9,604 nt of DNA from Deltaproteobacteria bacterium (GTDB lineage Bacteria; Desulfobacterota; Deferrimicrobia; Deferrimicrobiales; Deferrimicrobiaceae): NCBI GenBank assembly GCA_017889845.1, contig JAGGAJ010000066.1:1-9604 (forward strand), written 5' to 3'. The position numbers and the translations under genes were made by a program. Positions 1-6,609 of the stretch are shown in pieces. The first letter of the stretch is position 1. The number at the start of each line of letters is the position of its first letter. The notes beneath the pieces were generated by a model that saw nothing but the letters and a program-made list of their open reading frames with translations, had not been told where the DNA came from and ran no database searches.

Positions 1-1
1 C

Positions 2-802
2 TACATTCCGCCCCAGGTATGGGCCTGGCGGGCCGGACGAGCCAGGACGCTTGCGCGCTTCACCCGCGGGGCGGTCGTCCTGTTTCCCTTCGAGGAGGGA
101 TTCCTGAGACGGTACGGGGTGAACGCGGTTTTCGCGGGCCATCCGCTGCTGGAGGTGCTCGCACCCGTACTCGATTCGCCCGCCGAGCCGGCGCGCTTCG
201 GCATCCCCCCGGGGAAGAGGGCCGTCGGGCTCCTGCCGGGCAGCCGCACGGCGGAGGTGGAGAAGAACCTGCCGGCCCTCCTGTCGTCGGGGCGCCTCGT
301 GGCGGAACGGGCCCCGGATGTGCACTTCGTGCTCCCCGTCGCCCGACCCTCCCTCCGGAAATCCATCGAACGGGGCGTCTCCGGCTGCGGCCTCCCCCTG
401 ACGCTCGTGGAAGAGGACCGGCACCGGCTCTTCCGCTGCATGGAGGCCGCAGTGGCGGTCTCGGGCACGGTCACGCTGGAGCTCGCCCTCCTGGGGGTCC
501 CGTCGGTTATCGTATACCGGACGAGCAGGCTCAACTACCACATCGCAAAGCGGCTCGCGAAAGTCCACTCCGTCGGCCTGCCCAATCTCGTGTCGGGGGA
601 GCCGTTCCTGCCGGAGTTGATCCAGGACGACTTCACCCCGGCGCGCGCCGCGGACGCCCTGTGCGGGATGCTGGAGGACGGGAACCGGCTCGGTGCGCTC
701 CGGAGCCGGTGCCTCGCGCTGCGCGAGACCCTGCGGGGGCCGGGGCCGACGGAGGCCGTGGTGGACATGCTCGGGCGGGAGGCGGCGGACGCATGGTCCT
801 GA
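2..802 (+). CDS. lpxB: Lipid-A-disaccharide synthase LpxB (5'-truncated by window edge)
   Basis: LpxB is a family GT19 enzyme at the inner face of the cytoplasmic membrane. It joins UDP-2,3-diacylglucosamine and lipid X into the lipid A disaccharide 1-phosphate. The frame is open from base 2 and gives 266 residues; full LpxB is about 380, so roughly the first 115 residues lie upstream. The visible start YIPPQVWAWR matches the family's conserved Y-I-(S/P)-PQVWAWR stretch. It is followed by a PFE segment and the GHPLL motif (GHPLLE here). The donor-site segment SGTVTLE lies at visible residues 154-160, and a conserved AKRLAKVHSVGLPNLVSG region follows. The gene ends in TGA at 800-802, overlapping the msbA start by 10 bp. 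Family identity is very secure; the true start is outside the window. Confidence 0.96.
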   Translation, partial: YIPPQVWAWRAGRARTLARFTRGAVVLFPFEEGFLRRYGVNAVFAGHPLLEVLAPVLDSPAEPARFGIPPGKRAVGLLPGSRTAEVEKNLPALLSSGRLVAERAPDVHFVLPVARPSLRKSIERGVSGCGLPLTLVEEDRHRLFRCMEAAVAVSGTVTLELALLGVPSVIVYRTSRLNYHIAKRLAKVHSVGLPNLVSGEPFLPELIQDDFTPARAADALCGMLEDGNRLGALRSRCLALRETLRGPGPTEAVVDMLGREAADAWS

Positions 803-2559
803 CCCCGTACCGGAGGATGCTCGGGTACGTCCGCCCCTACGTCCCGCGGCTGGGGTTCGCGATGCTCCTGATGATCGGGGTGTCCGCCCTGACCGGCGCG
901 GTCGCCTTCCTCGTCAAGCCGGTCCTGGACGACATCTTCATCCGGCGGGACGGCGCGCGGCTGGCCTACGTGCCGTTCCTCGTCCTGGCAATCTATCTCG
1001 TGCGCGCCCTCTTCGAGTTCTCCCACATCTACCTGATGAGCGGGGTGGGCCAGCGGGTGGTCCGGGACATCCGGCAGCACCTCTACAACCACATGCAGTC
1101 GCTCTCCCTGTCGTTCTACCTCCGCCACCCCGCGGGCGTCCTCATGTCCCGGGTGATGAACGACGTGGCTCTGATGCAGTCCGCGATCACCGACGCCGCC
1201 ACCGGGCTGATCAAGGACGTCTTCACCGTCCTGTTCCTCGTGGGCGTCGTGTTCTACCGGGACTGGAAGATGGCCATCGTGGCGCTGGTGGTGTTCCCCA
1301 TGGCCATCTGGCCGATCGCCCGGTTCGGCCGGAGGCTGCGCAGGACCAGCACCCGGACGCAGGAGGTCATGGGGGCGCTCTCCTCGCACCTCCAGGAGAC
1401 GATCAGCGGGGCGAAGCTCGTCAAGTCGTTCGGGGCGGAGGGGTACGAGGTCGACCGGTTCACGGTGCGGAACCAGGAACTGTTCCGCCTGAGCATGAAG
1501 GTGGCGAAGGTCCAGGCCGTGACCTCCCCCCTCTCGGACGTGTTCGGCGGCCTGGGTGCGGCCGCGGTCATCTATTACGGCGGGTACAACGTGGTGAACG
1601 GGTACACCACCCCCGGAAACTTCTTCTCGTTCATCACGGCGCTGTTCATGCTGTACGCCCCCGTGAAAGGGCTCTCCCGCATCAACAACATCATCCAGCA
1701 GGGGGTCGCCGCCGGGGTCCGGGTGTTCGAGGTGATCGACACGCTGCCCGAGGTCCGGGAGAAAGAGGACGCCGTCCCCCTTCCGCCGGTGCGGCGGGAG
1801 ATCGCCTTCGACCGGGTGGCCTTCCGGTACGCGCCGGACGGAGAGCCGGTCCTGCAGGACGTGGACGTACGCGTCCCCGCCGGGACGATGGTCGCGATCG
1901 TGGGCTCCAGCGGGGCGGGGAAGACCACCCTGGTGGACCTCCTGCCGCGATTCTACGACCCGCAGGGGGGCGCCGTGCGGATCGACGGGGTGGACATCCG
2001 GAACGTGACGCTCTCCTCCCTGCGGGGGCAGATCGCCATCGTCGGCCAGCACACCGTCCTGTTCAACGACACGGTCCGGAACAACATCGCCTACGGAATG
2101 CCGGACGCCCCGATGGAGAAGATTATCGAGGCGGCTCGCCGCGCGAACGCGCACGGCTTCATCGAGCGGATGCAGAACGGGTACGACACCGCGGTGGGGG
2201 AGCAGGGATTGAGCCTCTCCGGCGGGGAGCGCCAACGGCTGGCGATCGCGCGGGCGATCCTGAAGAACGCCCCGGTCCTCATCCTGGACGAGGCCACCTC
2301 CGCTCTGGACACGGAGTCCGAACGGGTCGTCCAGGAAGCGCTTGACACCCTGATGAAAGGCCGGACGACCTTCGTCATCGCGCACCGCCTCTCGACGGTC
2401 CGGAACGCGGACGTGATCCTCGTGATCGAAGGGGGACGGATCGTCGAGAGGGGGCGCCACGATGAGCTCCTTTCCCGCGACTCCCGGTACCGGGCCTTCT
2501 ACATGAAGCAGTTCGAGGAGAGAAAGGCCGGGCCGGGCTCCGCCGCCGGGAGAGGCTAA
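793..2559 (+). CDS. msbA: Lipid A export ABC transporter MsbA (ATP-binding/permease)
   Basis: MsbA is a 588-residue half-transporter (E. coli MsbA is 582) that works as a homodimer. It flips core-lipid A from the inner to the outer leaflet of the cytoplasmic membrane. The first ~320 residues form the membrane domain, with hydrophobic segments near 20-42 and 57-81. The nucleotide-binding domain shows Walker A GSSGAGKT (371-378, Lys377), Q-loop Gln419, signature LSGGERQ (475-481), Walker B ending in Asp499-Glu500 and H-loop His531. The ATG at 793 is preferred because it starts before the first membrane segment, gives the usual length and overlaps lpxB by 10 bp; the frame upstream is open but antedates it only as a shadow of lpxB. 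The stop codon TAA (2557-2559) coincides with the target duplication of the downstream repeat element. The neighbours make MsbA much more likely than another type-I ABC exporter. Confidence 0.95.
   Translation: MVLTPYRRMLGYVRPYVPRLGFAMLLMIGVSALTGAVAFLVKPVLDDIFIRRDGARLAYVPFLVLAIYLVRALFEFSHIYLMSGVGQRVVRDIRQHLYNHMQSLSLSFYLRHPAGVLMSRVMNDVALMQSAITDAATGLIKDVFTVLFLVGVVFYRDWKMAIVALVVFPMAIWPIARFGRRLRRTSTRTQEVMGALSSHLQETISGAKLVKSFGAEGYEVDRFTVRNQELFRLSMKVAKVQAVTSPLSDVFGGLGAAAVIYYGGYNVVNGYTTPGNFFSFITALFMLYAPVKGLSRINNIIQQGVAAGVRVFEVIDTLPEVREKEDAVPLPPVRREIAFDRVAFRYAPDGEPVLQDVDVRVPAGTMVAIVGSSGAGKTTLVDLLPRFYDPQGGAVRIDGVDIRNVTLSSLRGQIAIVGQHTVLFNDTVRNNIAYGMPDAPMEKIIEAARRANAHGFIERMQNGYDTAVGEQGLSLSGGERQRLAIARAILKNAPVLILDEATSALDTESERVVQEALDTLMKGRTTFVIAHRLSTVRNADVILVIEGGRIVERGRHDELLSRDSRYRAFYMKQFEERKAGPGSAAGRG
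2548..2555 (+). promoter_or_regulatory. Probable ancestral waaA Shine-Dalgarno, now displaced
   Basis: GGGAGAGG lies within the last msbA codons. If the repeat element and one TAA copy are removed in silico, this motif sits 8 nt before the waaA GTG, an ideal distance. In the present sequence it is over 220 nt away. The ancestral role is an inference from this reconstruction. Confidence 0.5.
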
Positions 2560-2580
2560 GTGCTCCCTTTCATAAATACG
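2560..2580 (+). repeat. Left terminal inverted repeat of the element
   Basis: It begins GTGCTCCCTTTCATAAAT and is the exact reverse complement of 2755-2775. The preceding A at 2559 also pairs with T2776, extending the match to 22 bp, but these bases belong to the TAA duplicates. Confidence 0.9.
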
Positions 2581-2613
2581 CTCACATTCGAGCGCCGCTG
2601 CATCCGCCCTGGC

Positions 2614-2639
2614 TGCGTTGCCCTTCCTCGGCGTATTCC
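2614..2639 (+). repeat. Internal imperfect direct repeat, copy 1
   Basis: This copy starts TGCGTTG and continues through TCGG to TATTCC. It resembles 2696-2717, which has TGCGTTG, TCGG and TACTCC in the same order but lacks about four bases. The likeness was judged by eye and may reflect an internal duplication in the element. Confidence 0.4.
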
Positions 2640-2648
2640 CGATACGCC
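2630..2648 (+). repeat. Hairpin inside the element (7-bp stem, 5-nt loop)
   Basis: GGCGTAT and ATACGCC are perfect inverted arms around TCCCG. There is no following T-tract, so a terminator role is not supported. Confidence 0.7.
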
Positions 2649-2669
2649 TTCGGTCGGGCGCCTTGCCGG

Positions 2670-2686
2670 CGAGTGCTCCGCACTCG
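2670..2686 (+). repeat. Hairpin inside the element (7-bp stem, 3-nt loop)
   Basis: CGAGTGC and GCACTCG are perfect arms around TCC, near the centre of the element. The string AGTGCTCC seen at the terminal repeats recurs here, so the centre may be a degenerate third copy of the end sequence. No T-tract follows. Confidence 0.7.
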
Positions 2687-2695
2687 TCCCCTAGT

Positions 2696-2717
2696 TGCGT
2701 TGTCTTGTCGGTACTCC
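2696..2717 (+). repeat. Internal imperfect direct repeat, copy 2
   Basis: This is the partner of 2614-2639: TGCGTTG, then a pyrimidine-rich stretch, TCGG and TACTCC. Confidence 0.4.
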
Positions 2718-2723
2718 ACTTGG

Positions 2724-2736
2724 GATGCGGCGCATC
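2724..2736 (+). repeat. Short hairpin inside the element (5-bp stem)
   Basis: GATGC and GCATC flank the loop GGC. It is a small stem that could be chance, but it adds to the dense pairing capacity of this element. Confidence 0.45.
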
Positions 2737-2754
2737 GACGCTCTCGGTGTTGAC

Positions 2755-2775
2755 CGTATTTATGAAAGGGAGCAC
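2755..2775 (-). repeat. Right terminal inverted repeat of the element
   Basis: This is the exact reverse complement of 2560-2580. Read on the plus strand it holds both an ATG (2762-2764) in frame with waaA and a purine-rich GAAAGGGAG (2764-2772) that can act as a ribosome-binding site for the GTG at 2783. Confidence 0.9.
2764..2772 (+). promoter_or_regulatory. Ribosome-binding site of waaA supplied by the inserted element
   Basis: GAAAGGGAG lies inside the right terminal repeat and ends 10 nt before the GTG at 2783. No comparable motif precedes the alternative ATG at 2762. This decides for GTG as the more likely start, although the spacing is slightly long. Confidence 0.55.
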
Positions 2776-2782
2776 TAAACCG

Positions 2783-4120
2783 GTGACGACGCCGTTCCGC
2801 CCCGGGAGCCCGCGGCACGTCCTGTACAACGCCGCCATCGCGGCCGCTCTCCTGGTGGGCGCACCGTTGTGGATCCCCTGGGTCCTCTCCGCGCGCAAGC
2901 GGCGGAAGAATTTCCCGGAGCGCCTGGGCCTCCGGGGCCTCCCCTCGCTGCCGTCCGCCGGGGACCGGCCGAGGGTGTGGGTACACGCCGTGTCGGTCGG
3001 GGAGACGCTCGCCGCGGCCCCCCTGCTCCGGAAGCTGCGGGAGCGGGCCCCCGACGCGCTGCTTCTCCTCTCCAACGTCACCCTCACCGGGCGGGAGATC
3101 GGCGGGAAGGCCCTTGGGGATATCGTGGACGCGGGATTCTATTTCCCCTTCGACATTCCGTCGCTGTGCGGCCGCTTCCTGGAACGCCTCCGTCCCGACG
3201 TGGTCGTCATCGTGGAGACGGAGATATGGCCCAACTTCCTCGCGGAGTGCGCGTCCCGCGGGATCCCCGCGGTGATCGTGAACGGCCGTCTCTCGGAACG
3301 CTCCTTCCGGGGGTACCTCCGGCTTCGTTGGTTCTTCGCCCCCGTCCTCCGTACGTTTCGCGCCATCTCCGCACAGAGCCGGGAGGACGCGGAACGGTTC
3401 GTCGAACTGGGGGCGCCCGGCGGGATCGTCTCCGTGGGGGGAAACCTGAAGTATGATCTTTCCCCGCCCGAGCCGAAAGCGGGCGGCCTTTCCACCCTTC
3501 TCGCCGGGGAGAAAGCCGCCGGGGCGCTTTGGGTGATCGCGGGGTCCACACACGAGGGAGAGGAGGAAGCGGTGCTCCGGGCGTTCCTCGCCGCCAGGAG
3601 GATCAACCCCGCGCTGAAGCTGCTCCTCGCGCCCCGCCACCCGGAGCGGTTCGGCGTCGTGGAGGCGTTGCTCGCCCGGGAGGGGATCGAGTCGACCCGG
3701 AGGACCGTCCTGCCCGCGGACGCCCGCGCGACGGGTGCGCCGGTCGTGCTGCTGGACTCGGTGGGGGAGCTCGCGGGCGCATACGCGGCGGCGGACCTGG
3801 CGTTCGTCGGCGGCAGCCTGGTGCCGAAAGGGGGGCATAACGTCCTGGAGCCTGCCGGGCACGGCGTTCCGACGCTGGTGGGGCCGCACATGGAGAACTT
3901 CCGGGAAATCGCCGCCACCTTTCTCTCCGCGGGCGCGCTGTTCCAGGTGACCGGGGAGAGTGAACTCGCGGAGCGGTTCGCGCGATTCGCAGCGGACCCC
4001 GGGGTGTTCGTGGAAACCGGCCGCCGGGCAAGGGAGCTCTTCGAATCGTTCCACGGAGCTTCCGACCGGAACGCCGCGGTGGTCCTCGCCGCGATCGGAC
4101 GCGACGGGGGTGCGGCGTGA
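2783..4120 (+). CDS. waaA: 3-deoxy-D-manno-octulosonic acid (Kdo) transferase WaaA/KdtA
   Basis: WaaA is a membrane-anchored GT30 enzyme that moves Kdo from CMP-Kdo onto the lipid A precursor at the cytoplasmic face. From the GTG it has 445 residues (E. coli 425). There is an N-terminal membrane helix at about residues 12-35, then WVHAVSVGET with the presumed catalytic Glu74. Next come FPFDIPS, VVVIVETEIWPN and VNGRLSERS, all hallmarks of the family, and a C-terminal GT-B half with FVGGSLVPKGGHNVLEPAG. An alternative ATG at 2762, inside the terminal repeat of the inserted element, would add seven residues (MKGSTKP) but lacks a ribosome site. The frame is open even further, to 2618, but that part is element sequence. 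The 3' end overlaps lpxK as GTGA. One or two Kdo additions cannot be told apart from sequence alone. Confidence 0.94.
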   Translation: MTTPFRPGSPRHVLYNAAIAAALLVGAPLWIPWVLSARKRRKNFPERLGLRGLPSLPSAGDRPRVWVHAVSVGETLAAAPLLRKLRERAPDALLLLSNVTLTGREIGGKALGDIVDAGFYFPFDIPSLCGRFLERLRPDVVVIVETEIWPNFLAECASRGIPAVIVNGRLSERSFRGYLRLRWFFAPVLRTFRAISAQSREDAERFVELGAPGGIVSVGGNLKYDLSPPEPKAGGLSTLLAGEKAAGALWVIAGSTHEGEEEAVLRAFLAARRINPALKLLLAPRHPERFGVVEALLAREGIESTRRTVLPADARATGAPVVLLDSVGELAGAYAAADLAFVGGSLVPKGGHNVLEPAGHGVPTLVGPHMENFREIAATFLSAGALFQVTGESELAERFARFAADPGVFVETGRRARELFESFHGASDRNAAVVLAAIGRDGGAA

Positions 4121-5109
4121 CCCTCGGCATCGTCGCCCGCGCGCGGAGGGGACTGTACGGGGCGGGGGTCCTGAGCCGCGAACGGCTCCCGCGCCCCGTG
4201 GTCAGCGTGGGGAACCTCGTCCTGGGAGGCGCGGGGAAGACTCCCCACGTGCAGCATCTCGCGCGCTGGCTCATCGGTAGCGGCCGGCGGGTGGCGGTCC
4301 TTTCCCGCGGGTACGGCCGGAGGAGCCGCGGGGTCGTGTGGGTAGGCCGCGGCGACGGGCGCATCGCCGACTCCCGGGAAGGCGGAGACGAGCCCGTGCT
4401 CCTCGCGCAGTCCCTCCCCGGCGTTCCGGTGGTCGTTGCGGAATCCCGCGCGGAGGCGGGGAGGGAGGTCCTTGCGCGCGAAGCGGTTGACGTCTTTCTC
4501 CTCGACGACGGGTTCCAGCACCTCTCCCTCCACCGGGATGTCGACCTGCTCCTGGTCGACTGCGCGCGGGGGCTTTCGAACCGCATGACCCTCCCCCTGG
4601 GGCCGCTCCGCGAGCCGCCATCCCACGCCCGTTTCGCCGACGGGCTCATCGTCACGAAATGCCCGGACCCCGGGGCGGGGGAGCGGACGGCCTGGACCGT
4701 CCCGATTCCCCCCGGGCGGCCGAAGGCGTTTTCCCGGCTGGTGCCGCAGGGGTTCGTCGGGCGGGACGGCGAACCGGTTGCGTCCGTGGCGCCCGGGTCG
4801 GAAATCCTCGCCTTCTCGGGCCTCGCGCGGAACGTGCAGTTCCTGGAGACCCTCGGGGAAGCGGGGTACCGGGTCCGCCGCCACCTGTCGTACCCGGACC
4901 ACCACGAATATTCCCCCGCGGACCTCGGGCGCATCGCGCGGGAAGCTGCGGGGCTCCCGGCGGTGACCACCGAGAAGGACCTGGTACGGCTCCCCCCGGT
5001 GGTCCCCTTTCCCGTCTTCGCCCTGCGCATCGCGGTAGCGTTCCTCTCCGGGTGGGAAGAGATGTCGCGGATGATCCTCGAGAGGATCGGGGACGGAGGG
5101 ACCCGGTGA
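4117..5109 (+). CDS. lpxK: Tetraacyldisaccharide 4'-kinase LpxK
   Basis: LpxK phosphorylates the 4' position of the lipid A disaccharide with ATP, giving lipid IVA. It is an unusual P-loop kinase at the inner membrane. The 330-residue product has the P-loop GGAGKT (37-42, Lys41) in the family context VSVGN...GGxGKTP. It is followed by LSRGYGR (62-68), the GGDEP segment at 89-93 and DDGFQH (130-135), and then by TLPLGPLREP and the TTEKDLVRL segment near the C-terminus. The GTG start overlaps the waaA stop by 4 bp. Upstream in this frame the translation is arginine-rich shadow sequence without a better start. Compared with E. coli LpxK, the N-terminus is short and lacks much of the hydrophobic leader before the VGN strand. 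GGAGKT in place of the common GGTGKT is a mild variation. Confidence 0.95.
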   Translation: MTLGIVARARRGLYGAGVLSRERLPRPVVSVGNLVLGGAGKTPHVQHLARWLIGSGRRVAVLSRGYGRRSRGVVWVGRGDGRIADSREGGDEPVLLAQSLPGVPVVVAESRAEAGREVLAREAVDVFLLDDGFQHLSLHRDVDLLLVDCARGLSNRMTLPLGPLREPPSHARFADGLIVTKCPDPGAGERTAWTVPIPPGRPKAFSRLVPQGFVGRDGEPVASVAPGSEILAFSGLARNVQFLETLGEAGYRVRRHLSYPDHHEYSPADLGRIAREAAGLPAVTTEKDLVRLPPVVPFPVFALRIAVAFLSGWEEMSRMILERIGDGGTR

Positions 5110-6011
5110 AGGAGCGGCTGGCGAAGATGGCCGTCCGGCTTCTCGAGGCGGTGCCCCTTGCGCTGCTCGCCGCCGTCTGCGAGGCGGCGATGGTGCTGGT
5201 GTGGGCCATCGACCGCAGGCACCGCAGGATCGCGCGGATCAACCTCCGGATCGCATTTCCGGAGATGGGGGACGCGCAGGCATCCCGGATCACCCGGCGG
5301 TGTTACCGGCAGCTGGGGACTTCCGCCGCAGAATTCGTCCATCTGCCGCGGATGGACGAGGCCTATCTCCGGGAGCACGTGCGCATCGAAGGAGTAGAGC
5401 AGGTCCGGGCGGCGATGCGGGAGCGGGGGCAGCCGGTCCTGGTGATGACGGGCCACTTCGGCAACTGGGAGCTGCAGTCCCACGCGTACGCCCGGTTGTT
5501 CGACCCGATGGCATTCATCGTCCGCCCGCTCCGGGGCGGGGTGCTCGACCGGATCGTCACGGAGCGACGGGAGCTCGCCGGGAACATCGCCATCCGGAAG
5601 GAGGACTCCGCGAAAGAGGTGATGCGGCTGCTGCGGCGCGGCGTCCTCGTCGGAATCCTCATCGACCAGAACGTCGACCGCAGGAAGGGCGTCCCGGTGG
5701 ACCTGTTCACCCGGAAGGCGTACACGACCTTCGGGATCGCGCGCCTGGCGCTGGCGATGCGCGCGGCCATCGTCTCGGGATTCATCTACCGGGACCCGAA
5801 GCGGAAATTCCACCACGTGCTCCGGTTCGGCCCGCCGGTCGAGATCGACTACGACGCTCCGCGGGAGGAAGAGGTGATCCGGGTCACGCGCCGCTGCAAC
5901 GGGGAACTGGAGAAGGCGGTCCGGGAGGCGCCGGAGATGTGGATGTGGTTCCAGAAACGGTGGAAGACGCGCCCCGAAGGGGAGCCGGACATCTACGGGG
6001 AGGGGCGTTGA
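5106..6011 (+). CDS. lpxL: Lipid A biosynthesis acyltransferase, LpxL/HtrB family
   Basis: This 301-residue product belongs to the lysophospholipid acyltransferase (LpxL/LpxM) family, which transfers a secondary acyl chain onto Kdo-lipid A at the inner membrane. A hydrophobic N-terminal segment (about residues 10-36) would anchor it. The catalytic HX4E motif is HFGNWE (His117, Glu122). It is followed by the family's DQN (187-189) and by GVPVDLFTRKAYTT (195-208). The GTG start forms a 4-bp GTGA overlap with lpxK, with GGAGGG ending 5 nt upstream. An ATG at 5127 is possible but has no comparable signal. Which position and chain length the enzyme acts on (LpxL, LpxM or LpxP type) cannot be read from the sequence, so the symbol is provisional. 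Confidence 0.88.
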   Translation: MKERLAKMAVRLLEAVPLALLAAVCEAAMVLVWAIDRRHRRIARINLRIAFPEMGDAQASRITRRCYRQLGTSAAEFVHLPRMDEAYLREHVRIEGVEQVRAAMRERGQPVLVMTGHFGNWELQSHAYARLFDPMAFIVRPLRGGVLDRIVTERRELAGNIAIRKEDSAKEVMRLLRRGVLVGILIDQNVDRRKGVPVDLFTRKAYTTFGIARLALAMRAAIVSGFIYRDPKRKFHHVLRFGPPVEIDYDAPREEEVIRVTRRCNGELEKAVREAPEMWMWFQKRWKTRPEGEPDIYGEGR

Positions 6012-6586
6012 AGGGGATCGTCTTCCTGGACCGGGACGGAACGCTGATCGAGGAGGCGGGATATCTCCGGGACCCCGCGGCCCTCCGCCTCCTCCCGGGC
6101 GCCGCGGAGGCGCTGAAGCGACTCGCCTCGGCAGGGTACCGGATCGCCGTCGTCTCCAACCAGGCGGGACTCGCCCGCGGGAAGTTCACCGCCGGAGAGA
6201 TGGATGCCGTCCACCGGGAGTTCGTCTCGGCCTTCATGCGGGAGGGGGTTGCTTTCGACGCCGTGGAATACTGTCCCCACCATCCGGAGGGGGTGGTGGC
6301 GTCGTACCGGGAGACGTGCGACTGCCGGAAGCCCGGGACGGGGATGGCGGACCGCATCCTGCGCCGCCTCGGGGTCCCGGACTCGTGTCCCCGCTGGGTT
6401 GTCGGTGATAAAATGACCGACATCCTGATGGGCGTGCGGCTGGGGGCGCGGACGATCCTGGTCGGCACGGGGTACGGCAACCGGGAAAAATCGGAAGGGG
6501 AACGGCTCGGGGTGGCGCCGGGAACGTTTCTCCCCGGGATGCGGGAAGTCGCCGAGTGGATCCTGTCCGCGGACGGGGGCCATTGA
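6008..6586 (+). CDS. gmhB: D-glycero-beta-D-manno-heptose 1,7-bisphosphate 7-phosphatase GmhB
   Basis: GmhB is a cytoplasmic HAD-superfamily (IIIA) phosphatase that removes the 7-phosphate of heptose bisphosphate in ADP-heptose synthesis. Its 192 residues match E. coli GmhB (191). The DxD motif is FLDRDGTL (Asp8, Asp10), motif II is VVSNQAG (48-54), and Lys108 lies in CRKPGTGM. The acidic motif is VVGDKMTD (131-138). The structural zinc site is complete: Cys89, His91, Cys104 and Cys106. The start is TTG in a 4-bp TTGA overlap with lpxL, behind a GGGGAGGGG run. Downstream ATGs would delete the catalytic Asp8, which supports the rare start. GmhA and the epimerase HldD are not in the window. Related histidinol-phosphate phosphatases exist, but the lipopolysaccharide context favours GmhB. 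Confidence 0.92.
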   Translation: MKGIVFLDRDGTLIEEAGYLRDPAALRLLPGAAEALKRLASAGYRIAVVSNQAGLARGKFTAGEMDAVHREFVSAFMREGVAFDAVEYCPHHPEGVVASYRETCDCRKPGTGMADRILRRLGVPDSCPRWVVGDKMTDILMGVRLGARTILVGTGYGNREKSEGERLGVAPGTFLPGMREVAEWILSADGGH

Positions 6587-6609
6587 CCTTCCCGGGAAGG
6601 GGGACACCG

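Larger units (their letters stand above)
2560..2775. mobile_element. MITE-like non-autonomous element between msbA and waaA
   Basis: This 216-bp segment is bounded by perfect 21-bp inverted repeats (2560-2580 and 2755-2775) and flanked on both sides by TAA (2557-2559, 2776-2778), which looks like a 3-bp target duplication. It has no transposase or credible coding capacity. It contains three short hairpins and an imperfect internal direct repeat, and is less GC-rich at its ends than the neighbouring genes. Removing it with one TAA would leave the msbA stop followed closely by the waaA start, the compact spacing seen at other junctions here. A miniature inverted-repeat element mobilised in trans is the best reading. 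The flank could also be read as CTAA on both sides, with ends offset by one base. TNA or YTAR duplications are known among IS5-group transposons, but assignment to a family is speculative. Confidence 0.75.

Noticed and set aside
19..792. N-terminal extension of msbA upstream to base 19
   Set aside because: The frame is open, but the translation is Gly/Arg/Pro-rich and out of frame with the well-conserved lpxB. The start at 793 gives a normal MsbA length.
2630..2686. Rho-independent terminator between msbA and waaA
   Set aside because: Hairpins are present, but none is followed by a run of T residues, so transcription is more likely to read through.
2559..2776. CRISPR array or REP cluster
   Set aside because: There are only two inverted end copies and loose internal repeats, with no regular spacers and no cas genes nearby.
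2749..2778. Possible sigma-70 promoter in the right end of the element (TTGACC as -35)
   Set aside because: No acceptable -10 box lies at 16-18 bp; the bases there (around CACTAA) match poorly. The outward-facing CATAAATAC of the terminal repeats also lacks a partner -35.
535..3087. An 850-codon open frame on the minus strand across lpxB, msbA and waaA
   Set aside because: It is antisense to clearly identified genes and has a low-complexity Arg/Pro/Asp/His-rich translation with no recognisable domain. Such frames are expected in ~70% GC DNA. Other long minus-strand frames (2582-4054, 3139-4905, 3603-5816, 5884-7107, 8228-9163) were rejected for the same reason.
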